From Wenzhouxiangella sp. AB-CW3 (GTDB taxonomy: Bacteria; Pseudomonadota; Gammaproteobacteria; Xanthomonadales; Wenzhouxiangellaceae): a stretch of DNA of 64,000 nt. The notes beneath the pieces were generated by a model. That model made no database searches, had not been told where the DNA came from, and worked only from the letters and a program-made list of their open reading frames with translations. Shown piece after piece: positions 16,887 to 25,228 of the stretch. The DNA lies in assembly GCF_014725735.1 (NCBI RefSeq), contig NZ_CP061368.1, positions 1,813,225 through 1,877,224 on the forward strand. Reading direction: 5' to 3'. The translations under genes were made by a program, and so were the position numbers. Every line of letters starts with the position of its first letter. Position 1 is the first letter of the stretch.

Positions 16887-18431
16887 TCAGTCACCGGCTC
16901 CCTGGCTGATATCAACCAGGGGGCGCCCGGTCATTGCCTCCGGAACTTCGAGATCCAGAAGAGACAGCATCGTTGGCGCGATGTCGCGCAGGCTGCCGCG
17001 CGCTTCCAGCCGGGCCGGGCGCGGGCCCACGTACAGGAACGGTACGGGGTTGGTAGTGTGCGAGGTATGGGGCTGGTGGTTCTCGGGATCGCTCATCTGT
17101 TCGACATTGCCATGGTCGGCGGTGACCAGCATCTCTCCACCCGCCCGGCGCACGGCCTCGTCGACACGGCCGAGGAGCTGGTCGACAGCCTCCACCGCCT
17201 GTACTGCCGCTTCGAACACCCCGCTGTGGCCGACCATGTCAGGGTTGGCCACATTGCAGACGATGACATCGAAGGTCCCGCTCTCGATGGCGGCGACCAG
17301 CTCGTCGCTCAGGCGCGGGGCGCTCATTTCCGGCTGCAGGTCGTAGGTCGCCACGTCCGGCGACGGGATGAGGCGGCGTTCCTCGCCGTCAAACACGGTT
17401 TCTTCACCGCCGTTGAAAAAGTAGGTGACATGAGCGTACTTCTCGGTCTCGGCAATGCGTAACTGACGCATGCCGGCGGCCGAAAGCTCGGCGCCCAGCA
17501 GGTGTTCGAGCGTGGACGGAGCAAATGCCACTTCGGTATCGAAATCTTCCTGGTAACGGGTCATCGTAACCATCGAGGCCAGCGCTGGTCGGCGAGCCTG
17601 GAAGCCGTCGAAATCGAGGCTGACGAATGCGCTTGTGAGCTGACGGGCCCGGTCGGCCCGAAAATTGATGAAAATGACGACATCCTGGTCCTCGACGCGC
17701 CGGCCACTGCCGATGACCGTGGGTTTGACGAACTCGTCGTCCTCGCCACGACCATAGGCCTGGCTCAGGGCCTCGGAGGCGGTGTCGCAGTTGAATTCCC
17801 CCTTTGCCTCGACGATGGCATCCCAGGCCGCGCGGGTTCGTTCCCAGCGCTTGTCCCGGTCCATTGCGTAGTAGCGACCGCTGACACTGGCCACGCAGGC
17901 CCGATCATGGTCCGCCACCGCCATTTCGAGTCTCTGGATTGAAGCCTCGGCGCTGCGTGGCGGCATGTCGCGCCCATCGAGAAAGGCGTGAACGGCGACT
18001 TCAGGAGCGCCCTGTTCCAGGCTCATGGCAAGGGTCGCCAGCAGGTGATCTTCATGGCTGTGTACGCCGCCGGGCGAAAGCAGCCCCATGATGTGTACGC
18101 AGCTACCGTGTTCCCGGGCCTTTGCCACGGCGCCGGACAGGGCCGGGTTGTCGGCCAGACTGCCATCGGCAATGGTCTTGCCAATCCGGGTCAGCTCCTG
18201 GTAGACGATTCGGCCGGCTCCGATATTGAGATGTCCGACCTCGGAGTTGCCCATCTGCCCCTCGGGAAGACCAACGGCCTCGCCGGCCGTATCGAGCAGA
18301 GCGTGCGGGCAGGATGTCCAGAGTCGGTCCCAGTTTGGGGTGCATCCGGTACTGATGGCATTGTCCGGGGCCGCCTCGCGATGACCCCAGCCATCGAGAA
18401 TCAGCAGAACCAGGGGCTGACATTGACTCAT
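16887..18431 (-). CDS. gpmI: 2,3-bisphosphoglycerate-independent phosphoglycerate mutase
   Basis: This 514-residue enzyme interconverts 3- and 2-phosphoglycerate in glycolysis. It shows the metal-binding start LVLLILDGWGHREAAPDNAI, the catalytic serine loop GQMGNSEVGHLNIGAGRIV, the substrate segments MGLLSPGGVHSHEDHL and HAFLDGRDMPPRSA, and the second metal cluster ETEKYAHVTYFFNGG with VTADHGNVEQM. Length is normal for the cofactor-independent type. It heads the gpmI-envC-yibQ cluster and is transcribed divergently from yibN. Confidence 0.97.
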   Translation of the reverse strand: MSQCQPLVLLILDGWGHREAAPDNAISTGCTPNWDRLWTSCPHALLDTAGEAVGLPEGQMGNSEVGHLNIGAGRIVYQELTRIGKTIADGSLADNPALSGAVAKAREHGSCVHIMGLLSPGGVHSHEDHLLATLAMSLEQGAPEVAVHAFLDGRDMPPRSAEASIQRLEMAVADHDRACVASVSGRYYAMDRDKRWERTRAAWDAIVEAKGEFNCDTASEALSQAYGRGEDDEFVKPTVIGSGRRVEDQDVVIFINFRADRARQLTSAFVSLDFDGFQARRPALASMVTMTRYQEDFDTEVAFAPSTLEHLLGAELSAAGMRQLRIAETEKYAHVTYFFNGGEETVFDGEERRLIPSPDVATYDLQPEMSAPRLSDELVAAIESGTFDVIVCNVANPDMVGHSGVFEAAVQAVEAVDQLLGRVDEAVRRAGGEMLVTADHGNVEQMSDPENHQPHTSHTTNPVPFLYVGPRPARLEARGSLRDIAPTMLSLLDLEVPEAMTGRPLVDISQGAGD

Positions 18432-18646
18432 CGGGCTTGTTTCCTCTTGAGAATCAGGTCTATCGCATCAATTATCCCATAGCTGCCGTTGCTGCAAGGG
18501 TGGAATTCCCTGCTCCCGAGCCGTCGGGCCCTGGCCGTAGTCAGCAAACCGCCGTGACTGCGGTTGTCCGAATATCGGACCGGGGTGCTGGCAACAAGAG
18601 CCAGTTTGCAGGATAATGGGCGGCTTTGACTCGAGCAGTTTAGGTG

Positions 18647-19150
18647 ATGGAGCGAATCTTCGAATTCATCGGCAACCACCCGGTATTGACCGGCATCTTT
18701 GGCGTCGTGCTGCTGGCCTGGATCATCTACGAAGTCAGCCGACTGACACGGCCCTGGAAGGAAGTGGACACGCTGGGAGCGGTGCGCATGATCAACCGCG
18801 AGGAGCCGATCATTCTCGATGTCTCCAACAGCACCGACTTTGCAAAAGGCCATATCCATGGCGCGCTGCATATGCCGCCTTCAAAGATCGAGGCGGGCAA
18901 TCAACAGTTGCTCAAGCACAAGGACCGGCCGGTTATCGTCTATTGCAAGAACGGCCAGGTGTCGCCGCAGATGGCCACCCGGCTGAGCCGGCTCGGGTTT
19001 GCCAGTGTCAGCCTGCTCAGTGGCGGTCTGACGCAATGGCAGGCGGACCAGCAGCCGGTTACCCGCCACAAGGGAGCGGCGAAACCGGATCGAAAAGAGC
19101 GCAAGAAGAAAAAGGACGCCAAGGGCAAGCAGGGCGACGAGGCCAACTGA
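18647..19150 (+). CDS. yibN: Membrane-anchored rhodanese-like protein (YibN)
   Basis: This 167-residue protein has one N-terminal transmembrane helix (LTGIFGVVLLAWIIYEV) and a rhodanese domain. The domain contains EPIILDVSNSTDFAKGHIHG and the active-site loop VIVYCKNGQVSPQMA with its cysteine, so sulfur transfer is possible. The C-terminus is very lysine-rich (KERKKKKDAKGK). In E. coli yibN precedes grxC, secB and gpsA; here secB follows after 60 bases and grxC is absent. A GTG lies directly before the ATG, which was chosen as the start. Confidence 0.92.
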   Translation: MERIFEFIGNHPVLTGIFGVVLLAWIIYEVSRLTRPWKEVDTLGAVRMINREEPIILDVSNSTDFAKGHIHGALHMPPSKIEAGNQQLLKHKDRPVIVYCKNGQVSPQMATRLSRLGFASVSLLSGGLTQWQADQQPVTRHKGAAKPDRKERKKKKDAKGKQGDEAN

Positions 19151-19210
19151 CCGCTTTCGTCGTCTGTTTTCATTTTCAACCCAACTTCATTCAAGGATAG
19201 AACTCAAGTC

Positions 19211-19789
19211 ATGGCAGAAGAAAACCAGGGCGCCGCGGGCGCCAACCAGGCCAATCAGCAGCAGGGCGCAAGAATGGGCGTTCAGCATGTCTACCTGCGC
19301 GATGCTTCCTTTGAAGCCCCCAATGTTCTCGAGCTGGACCAGAGCTCCGGCCAGCCCGACGTCAACCTGAACCTATCGCAGCGCTCCAACCAGATCGACG
19401 AGAATCGCTGGGAAGTGGTGCTGTCGATTACGGTGACTTCCAAGCAGGCCGGCAAGACCGCCTTTCTGTGCGAAGTGCACTATGGCGGTATTTTCCAGTT
19501 CGGTGGTTTCACCGAGCAGCAATTGCCATACGTCATCAACGTGCTCTGCCCGGATGTGCTGTTCCCTTATTGCCGGAATCAGATTTCCAGCATGGTCAGT
19601 GCCGGTGGCTTTTACATGCCGCCGCTGCAGCCGATCAACTTCGAGGCCATTTTCCGGCAGCGCCTGGAGCAGGCACAGCAGGAAGGTGATCAGAATCAGC
19701 AGGCAAACGGACAGGATCAGAGCGAAAGCGCGCAGGCCCAGCAAGGCAGCGGGCAGGGCGACGAAGCCCAGAGCGACGCCGACAACTGA
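19211..19789 (+). CDS. secB: Protein-export chaperone SecB
   Basis: This 192-residue protein is the SecB chaperone that holds preproteins unfolded and hands them to SecA. Diagnostic segments are VQHVYLRDASFEAPN, LFPYCRNQISSMVSAGGFYM and the end PLQPINFEAIFRQRL. It is longer than a typical SecB: a glutamine-rich, low-complexity N-terminus precedes the domain and an acidic Gln/Ser/Asp-rich tail of about 35 residues follows it. The acidic tail is in the position where SecB contacts the SecA zinc domain. It lies between yibN and gpsA. Confidence 0.96.
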   Translation: MAEENQGAAGANQANQQQGARMGVQHVYLRDASFEAPNVLELDQSSGQPDVNLNLSQRSNQIDENRWEVVLSITVTSKQAGKTAFLCEVHYGGIFQFGGFTEQQLPYVINVLCPDVLFPYCRNQISSMVSAGGFYMPPLQPINFEAIFRQRLEQAQQEGDQNQQANGQDQSESAQAQQGSGQGDEAQSDADN

Positions 19790-19792
19790 TTC

Positions 19793-20794
19793 ATGACCAC
19801 AACCGTTGCCGTACTCGGCGCCGGTTCCTGGGGAACGGCGCTTGCCATGCAGCTTTCGCGCATGGAGCATTCGGTCCGGCTTTGGGCGCGCGACGCCCGG
19901 CAGGCCGACGAAATGCAGCAGACGCGGGTCAATCGGCGCTACCTGCCGGACCTGGAGCTGGCCGGGAACATCAGTGTCTCGGCTGATTTCGACCGTTCCG
20001 TGTCGGGCGCCGACCGGGTACTGGTGGTCACGCCCAGTCATGCGTTTGCCGAAACGCTGGATCGTCTGAAGAGCCACCTGGACGAGCGCATGGGTCTGGC
20101 CTGGGCCAGCAAGGGGTTCGAGCCCGGCAGTGGCCGGCTGCTGCACGAGGTGGCCGTTGATCGGCTGGGCAAGGACTTTCCTCTGGCCCTGGTCACCGGT
20201 CCGTCGTTCGCCCGTGAGGTGGCCGAAGGTCTGCCAACGGCCGTGACCGTGGCCGCAAACTCGCCGGACTTCGGCCAGCGTTGGGCCGAAATGCTGCATG
20301 GCGTCAGCTTTCGTGCCTACTACACGGCCGATCTGGTGGGGGCTGAACTGGGCGGTGCGATCAAGAACGTGCTGGCCGTGGCCTGCGGCATGGTCGATGG
20401 CCTGGGCCTGGGCAGCAATACCCGGGCCGCCCTGATCACACGTGGACTGGCCGAGATGATGCGGCTGGGGCAGGCCCTGGGTGCCGACCCCCGCACCCTC
20501 ATGGGGCTGGCCGGCATCGGCGACCTGGTGCTGACCTGCACCGGCGACCTGTCGCGCAACCGACGACTGGGTCTGGCGCTGGGCCAGGGCAAGTCACGCG
20601 ACCAGGCCGTGGCCGAGATCGGTCAGGTGGTTGAAGGTATCAAGACCGCCGAAGAAGTCATGCGCCTGGCCGAGAAGGCGGGCGTCGAGATGCCGATATC
20701 CGAGCAGGTCCACGGCATCCTGTACAAGGGCTGGAGCGCGAAGAAGGGTGTTCAGGTCCTGATGGAGCGTGAACTCAAGCGCGAAACAGAGTAG
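19793..20794 (+). CDS. gpsA: Glycerol-3-phosphate dehydrogenase [NAD(P)+]
   Basis: This 333-residue enzyme reduces dihydroxyacetone phosphate to glycerol-3-phosphate for phospholipid synthesis. It has the dinucleotide-binding loop VAVLGAGSWGTALA, the segment LVTGPSFAREVAEGLPTAVT, the catalytic lysine region LGGAIKNVLAVACGMVDGLG and substrate-binding GLAGIGDLVLTCTGDLSRNR. It starts 3 bases after the secB stop, as in many gammaproteobacteria. A GC-rich hairpin follows its stop. Confidence 0.97.
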   Translation: MTTTVAVLGAGSWGTALAMQLSRMEHSVRLWARDARQADEMQQTRVNRRYLPDLELAGNISVSADFDRSVSGADRVLVVTPSHAFAETLDRLKSHLDERMGLAWASKGFEPGSGRLLHEVAVDRLGKDFPLALVTGPSFAREVAEGLPTAVTVAANSPDFGQRWAEMLHGVSFRAYYTADLVGAELGGAIKNVLAVACGMVDGLGLGSNTRAALITRGLAEMMRLGQALGADPRTLMGLAGIGDLVLTCTGDLSRNRRLGLALGQGKSRDQAVAEIGQVVEGIKTAEEVMRLAEKAGVEMPISEQVHGILYKGWSAKKGVQVLMERELKRETE

Positions 20795-20799
20795 TACGA

Positions 20800-20830
20800 C
20801 CGGGCCGTCCGGCCCGGCATTCTCCCTTTT
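20800..20830 (+). terminator. Probable rho-independent terminator after gpsA
   Basis: A 7-bp all-GC stem (CCGGGCC and GGCCCGG) with a four-base loop at 20800-20817 begins 5 bases after the gpsA stop. It is followed by the pyrimidine-rich stretch CATTCTCCCTTTT. This is the expected shape of an intrinsic terminator, although the T run is interrupted. Confidence 0.6.
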
Positions 20831-20968
20831 GTCCAAGCGACGATATGGCCGGCGCCGCATGCGCGCTGGTGCTGCGGCGTGTGCGCGCGCCAGGTCGGAG
20901 CACATTCACAGGAAAGATCGGGCTGTGCTCTTGAAAGGCGGGGCTTTAGGGCGTATCGTAGGCGCTCG

Positions 20969-21016
20969 GCACAATATCTTGTGCAACCGATCCATCTTCG
21001 ACACAATAGGTTGTGG
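20969..21016 (+). promoter_or_regulatory. Two NrdR-box-like sites upstream of nrdJ
   Basis: Two similar dyads precede nrdJ: CACAATATCTTGTG at 20970-20983 and CACAATAGGTTGTG at 21002-21015. Both resemble the 16-bp palindrome bound by NrdR, the ATP/dATP-sensing repressor of ribonucleotide reductase genes. Their starts are 32 bases apart, about three helical turns, the spacing seen for paired NrdR boxes. The downstream box ends 64 bases before the ATG. The nrdR gene itself is not in the window. Confidence 0.8.
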
Positions 21017-21079
21017 ATCGAGGGGTGGGTAACCTGTGAATAATCAAGACTATCGGATCATAATCAAGAGGTTGCGGGT

Positions 21080-24000
21080 ATGAGCGTTTCGGCAGAAGAC
21101 CTTTCGGCGGCGCTCCCGGAGATTGCATTCCAGGACGCTTCCCTGGACATCTGGGACAAGAAGTATCGGCTCAAGTCCAAGTCGGGCGAGGTGATCGATC
21201 GCGACATCGATGACACCTACAAGCGCGTGGCGCGGGCGCTGGCCGAAGTCGAGGAGACCCGGGACAAGCGGGAACACTGGTACCGGGAGTTCCTGTGGGC
21301 CCTGCGTCGGGGCGCGATTCCGGCCGGCCGGATCACCTCCAATGCCGGTGCGCGCGAACACAAGCCGGCCACATCGACCATCAACTGCACGGTTTCGGGC
21401 ACGATCCGGGATTCGATGAACGACATTCTGGGCAAGGTCCACGAAGCCGGACTGACCCTGAAGGCCGGGTGCGGTATCGGTTACGAGTTTTCCACGCTCA
21501 GGCCCAAGGGTGCCTACGTGTCTGGCGCCGGCGCCTATACCTCTGGGCCGCTGTCGTTCATGGATATCTACGACAAGATGTGCTTTACCGTCTCGTCTGC
21601 CGGGGGGCGGCGCGGGGCGCAGATGGCGACCTTCGACGTGTCGCATCCCGACGTGATGGATTTCATTCGGGCCAAGCGTTCCGATGGTGTGCTCAGGCAG
21701 TTCAACTGCTCGCTGCTGATCACCGATGATTTCGTGCGTGCGGTGGTGGATGATACCGAATGGCCGCTGGTCTTTCCCGTGCTTGAGTCGGAGGCTGACG
21801 AGCTGAACCTGGAAGATCCCGAGCAGGTGCTGTGGCGGGAATGGCCGGTCAGCCAGGGCTATGTCAGCAATGACGAAGGTCTGGTCGCCTGCAAGATCTA
21901 CCGCAAGGTGCCGGCACGGCGCCTGTGGAACATGATCATGACATCGACCTACGACTATGCCGAGCCGGGTTTCGTGCTGGTCGATCGCATCAATGAACAG
22001 AACAACAATTGGTGGTGCGAGAACATCCGTGCCACCAACCCGTGCGTGACAGCAGATACCTGGGTGCAGACCACGGACGGCCCGAGGCAGGTTGGGGATC
22101 TCGTCGGGCGGCCATTTTCGGCGGTTGTTGACGGCGCTGGTCACGCTAGTGGGCCGGAAGGCTTCTTCAAGACTGCAACCAAGGCGGTGGTGCGGCTTGT
22201 CACCGCTGAAGGCTATGAATTGAAACTGACCCGTGATCACCGCGTGCGTCGAGTAAGCGAGTTCACTCGTCACCAGACCGACACCGAGTGGTGCCAGGCA
22301 GGTGATCTGCAACCGGGTGATCGCGTACTGCTCAATGATCATCGTGATGCCCCGCAGTGGGACGGTGCGCTTGACGAGAACAAGGGCTACCTGCTCGGAC
22401 TGCTGGTCGGCGACGGCACTCTCAAGGAGGACACTGCGGTTTTGTCGGCCTGGCAGGAAGCAGCCATCGCAAACGGCGAATGTGCCAGCTCCGGTGTCAG
22501 TTCCATCATGCAGGTGGCAGAAGCTGCGGCACGATCACTTCCTCACCGGGCGGATTTCCAGGGTTGGGCCTTGGTTAAGGGAAGAAACGAGTTTCGTCTC
22601 AAGTCCGCAGCCGTCAGAAATCTTGCGCATGATATGGGAATGTCTCCGGGCAACAAGACCGTCACGCCGGAACTCGAAATGGCTTCGGCAGCCGGGTATC
22701 GCGGTTTTCTGCGTGGGTTCTTTGATGCGGATGGCAGCGTCCAGGGCAGTCAGGCCAAGGGCGTTAGCGTACGACTTAGCCAAAGTGACCTTGATTGTCT
22801 TCAGGCCGTTCAGCGAATGCTGTTGCGCCTGGGAATTGCCTCGAAGATCTACAAGGATCGACGCAAGAAGTCCCACAGCCTGTTGCCCGACGGCAAGGGT
22901 GGCCAACGGAGTTATCCGATTCGCGCGCAGCATGAACTGGTCATCAGCAATGAAAATCTGCTGCGATTCAATGAAATTATCGGGTTCGCTGACTCGGGCA
23001 AACAGGGGGTGCTCGATCAACTTCTTGAAGGCTATGCCCGCAGGCTCAACCGCGAACGCTTTACTGCCCGCGTCACGGCTATCGAAGAGGCTGGCACGCA
23101 AGACGTATTCGATGTACAGGTACCGGGGATCAATACATTTGATGCCAATGGTCTGCATGCGCACAACTGTGGCGAACAGCCGCTGCCGCCCTATGGCGCC
23201 TGTCTGCTCGGTTCGGTCAACCTGACCCGTTTTGTCGAAGACCCGTTCACCGAGAATGCCCGTTTCAACTGGGATGAGTATCGGCGCACGGTGCAGATCT
23301 TTACCCGCATGCTCGACAACGTCGTCGAGATCAACGGCTTGCCGCTCGATGAGCAGAAGCGCGAGATAATGTACAAGCGGCGTCACGGCATGGGCTTTCT
23401 TGGTCTCGGCTCGGCCCTGACCATGATGCGCATGCAGTACGGCCGTCCGGAATCGTTGGAGTTTGCCGAACGGGTAGCCCGGGAGATGGCCGTGGCTGGC
23501 TGGGAGACGGCCATCGAGCTGGCCGAGGAGAAGGGCCCGGCCCCGATCATGCTCGACGAGTTCGAGGTCACGCCCGAAATGCTGCGCAAGCGCCCGGAGA
23601 TGAAGCGCGATGGCTTCAAGCCGGGCGACCGTGTACCCGGTCGCATCCTGCATGCCCGCTACAGCCGATACATGCAGAGAGTGGCCGAAGTGGCGCCCGA
23701 AGTGGTTGAGCGCCTGGCCGAAACCGGGGCACGTTTCACCCATCACACCTCGATCGCGCCCACCGGCACGATTTCGCTGTCGCTGGCAAACAACGCGTCG
23801 AATGGTATCGAGCCGAGCTTTGCGCATCACTACAATCGCAACGTGATTCGTGAGGGCCGCAAGAGCAAGGAAAAGGTCAGCGTCTATTCCTATGAGCTCC
23901 TGGCCTATCGCACGCTGGTCAATTCGGCGGCCATGCCGTACTCCGAAGCAGCCGATGAACAGCTTCCGGATTATTTCGTGACCGCCGAAACCATCACGCC

Positions 24001-24349
24001 AAAAGAGCATGTTGGCATTCAGGCCGCGGCCCAGAAATGGATCGACAGCTCCATTTCAAAGACCGCCAACGTGCCGACCGACTATCCCTACGAGGACTTC
24101 AAGAACATCTATCTGTTCGCATGGGAACAGGATCTCAAAGGGTGCACGACCTTCCGCTTCAACCCTGAGGCATTCCAGGGTGTTCTGGTGACCGACAAGG
24201 ATCTGGAATCCACCACCTATGTCTTCGAGCTGGAAGATGGGTCGAAAGTGGAGCTCAGAGGCAATGAAGAAGTGGAGTATGACGGCGAGACACATACCGC
24301 CGCCAATCTTTTTGATGCCCTGAAAGAAGGCTACTACGGCAAGTTCTGA
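21080..24349 (+). CDS. nrdJ: Adenosylcobalamin-dependent ribonucleotide reductase NrdJ, intein-containing precursor
   Basis: The 1089-residue precursor is a class II reductase, which makes deoxynucleotides using adenosylcobalamin. The N-extein (residues 1-321) includes SNAGAREHKPATSTINC and GCGIGYEFSTLRPKGAY. The C-extein starts with CGEQPLPPYGACLLGSVNL and includes THHTSIAPTGTISLSLANNA. A 375-residue intein separates the two (residues 322-696). Splicing would leave a 714-residue enzyme with the junction NPCGEQPL, in which the joined cysteine corresponds to the thiyl-radical cysteine of the NxCxE motif. The C-terminal part ends in a short acidic domain (EYDGETHTAANLFDALKEGY). The redox-active C-terminal cysteines seem to be supplied by the next gene, nrdJb, 15 bases downstream. 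Confidence 0.95.
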   Translation: MSVSAEDLSAALPEIAFQDASLDIWDKKYRLKSKSGEVIDRDIDDTYKRVARALAEVEETRDKREHWYREFLWALRRGAIPAGRITSNAGAREHKPATSTINCTVSGTIRDSMNDILGKVHEAGLTLKAGCGIGYEFSTLRPKGAYVSGAGAYTSGPLSFMDIYDKMCFTVSSAGGRRGAQMATFDVSHPDVMDFIRAKRSDGVLRQFNCSLLITDDFVRAVVDDTEWPLVFPVLESEADELNLEDPEQVLWREWPVSQGYVSNDEGLVACKIYRKVPARRLWNMIMTSTYDYAEPGFVLVDRINEQNNNWWCENIRATNPCVTADTWVQTTDGPRQVGDLVGRPFSAVVDGAGHASGPEGFFKTATKAVVRLVTAEGYELKLTRDHRVRRVSEFTRHQTDTEWCQAGDLQPGDRVLLNDHRDAPQWDGALDENKGYLLGLLVGDGTLKEDTAVLSAWQEAAIANGECASSGVSSIMQVAEAAARSLPHRADFQGWALVKGRNEFRLKSAAVRNLAHDMGMSPGNKTVTPELEMASAAGYRGFLRGFFDADGSVQGSQAKGVSVRLSQSDLDCLQAVQRMLLRLGIASKIYKDRRKKSHSLLPDGKGGQRSYPIRAQHELVISNENLLRFNEIIGFADSGKQGVLDQLLEGYARRLNRERFTARVTAIEEAGTQDVFDVQVPGINTFDANGLHAHNCGEQPLPPYGACLLGSVNLTRFVEDPFTENARFNWDEYRRTVQIFTRMLDNVVEINGLPLDEQKREIMYKRRHGMGFLGLGSALTMMRMQYGRPESLEFAERVAREMAVAGWETAIELAEEKGPAPIMLDEFEVTPEMLRKRPEMKRDGFKPGDRVPGRILHARYSRYMQRVAEVAPEVVERLAETGARFTHHTSIAPTGTISLSLANNASNGIEPSFAHHYNRNVIREGRKSKEKVSVYSYELLAYRTLVNSAAMPYSEAADEQLPDYFVTAETITPKEHVGIQAAAQKWIDSSISKTANVPTDYPYEDFKNIYLFAWEQDLKGCTTFRFNPEAFQGVLVTDKDLESTTYVFELEDGSKVELRGNEEVEYDGETHTAANLFDALKEGYYGKF
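22043..23167 (+). mobile_element. Intein with LAGLIDADG homing endonuclease in nrdJ
   Basis: This in-frame insertion of 375 residues has all the landmarks of a full-size intein. Block A is CVTADTWVQTTDG, with the splicing cysteine at position 1. A TxxH-type block B is in LKLTRDHRVRRV. The two endonuclease motifs are YLLGLLVGDGTL and YRGFLRGFFDADGSV. Block F/G is VFDVQVPGINTFDANGLHAHN, ending in the His-Asn pair. The residue after the intein is Cys, as required. Both LAGLIDADG motifs keep an acidic residue, so the endonuclease may be active. The site is the conserved NP/CGE motif of the host enzyme, a known intein hotspot in ribonucleotide reductases. Confidence 0.95.
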
Positions 24350-24364
24350 TGCGGGAGCATTGAC

Positions 24365-25123
24365 ATGACGATCCGAATCGAAAAGAAGATCGTGAACTAC
24401 AAGGTTCGCGAAAAGGAGCAGGCGGAGAAGGACACGGCGGCCGAAGAGCAGCCCGTGGCCAAGAAGGCCGAGATCATCCGCATGCACGAAAAACTCGAGC
24501 GTCCGGAAGGTATGGAGTGTCTCGAAGGGGCGACCTACAAGATCCGGACCCCGCTGGACGATCACGCCCTGTACGTGACCATCAACGATATCGTGCTCAA
24601 CGCCGGCACGGAACATGAGCAGCGTCGACCCTTCGAGATTTTCATCAACTCGAAGAACATGGATCATTTCCAGTGGATCGTGGCGCTGACACGCGTGATG
24701 TCGGCCGTGTTTCGCAAGGGTGGCGATGTCACGTTCCTGTCGGAGGAGCTGCAGGCCGTCTTCGACCCCAAGGGTGGCTACTTCAAACCCGGCGGGCGCT
24801 TCGTGCCCTCCATCGTTGCCGACATCGGCGCGGTGCTTGAGCATCACCTGAAGCGGATCGGATTGCTGGAGCCCGATGAACTCAGCGAACAGCAGCAGCT
24901 GATTCTGGAACAGAAACGCGCCGAGGCCGAGGCGCGGGAGAAACAGGACGGACCGGCGGAAAAAAAAACGATAGGTGAGGTCGGCCGGGCCGATGCCGGG
25001 CAGGGGAGTGAGGCGTCCTACCCGGCATCGGCCACCCTGTGCTTCAAGTGCAACACCCGCGCCATGGTGCTTCTGGACGGCTGTCAGACCTGTCTGGCCT
25101 GCGGATACTCCAAATGTGGCTGA
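24365..25123 (+). CDS. nrdJb: Ribonucleotide reductase accessory/C-terminal subunit NrdJb
   Basis: This 252-residue protein corresponds to the NrdJb polypeptide found downstream of nrdJ in pseudomonads and relatives. It has the TSCPD-like domain with EIFINSKNMDHFQWIVALTR, a helical linker rich in Glu and Lys, and a C-terminal cysteine-rich tail. The tail has LCFKCNTRAMVLLDGCQTC and ends in CLACGYSKCG. Such a tail carries the thiols that re-reduce the active-site disulfide of class II reductase. It starts 15 bases after nrdJ and is expected to be co-expressed under the same NrdR-like sites. Confidence 0.9.
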   Translation: MTIRIEKKIVNYKVREKEQAEKDTAAEEQPVAKKAEIIRMHEKLERPEGMECLEGATYKIRTPLDDHALYVTINDIVLNAGTEHEQRRPFEIFINSKNMDHFQWIVALTRVMSAVFRKGGDVTFLSEELQAVFDPKGGYFKPGGRFVPSIVADIGAVLEHHLKRIGLLEPDELSEQQQLILEQKRAEAEAREKQDGPAEKKTIGEVGRADAGQGSEASYPASATLCFKCNTRAMVLLDGCQTCLACGYSKCG

Positions 25124-25228
25124 TAGTCGAGTTCTGATCCAAGTGCGTCAGGCTTGATCTGAGTCAACGGCAGCACCCGGCCGATTCCCTAGGATGGAAG
25201 TCTGTGACATCCCGGGGCTGCCAGGCTT

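Noticed and set aside
20795-21079. Cobalamin riboswitch before the B12-dependent reductase
   Set aside because: No B12-box-like sequence or suitable long folded leader was seen; the region is explained by a terminator and NrdR-like sites.
22535-24010. 491-codon minus-strand frame opposite nrdJ and its intein
   Set aside because: It crosses the intein/extein boundary on the wrong strand and has no recognisable motif.
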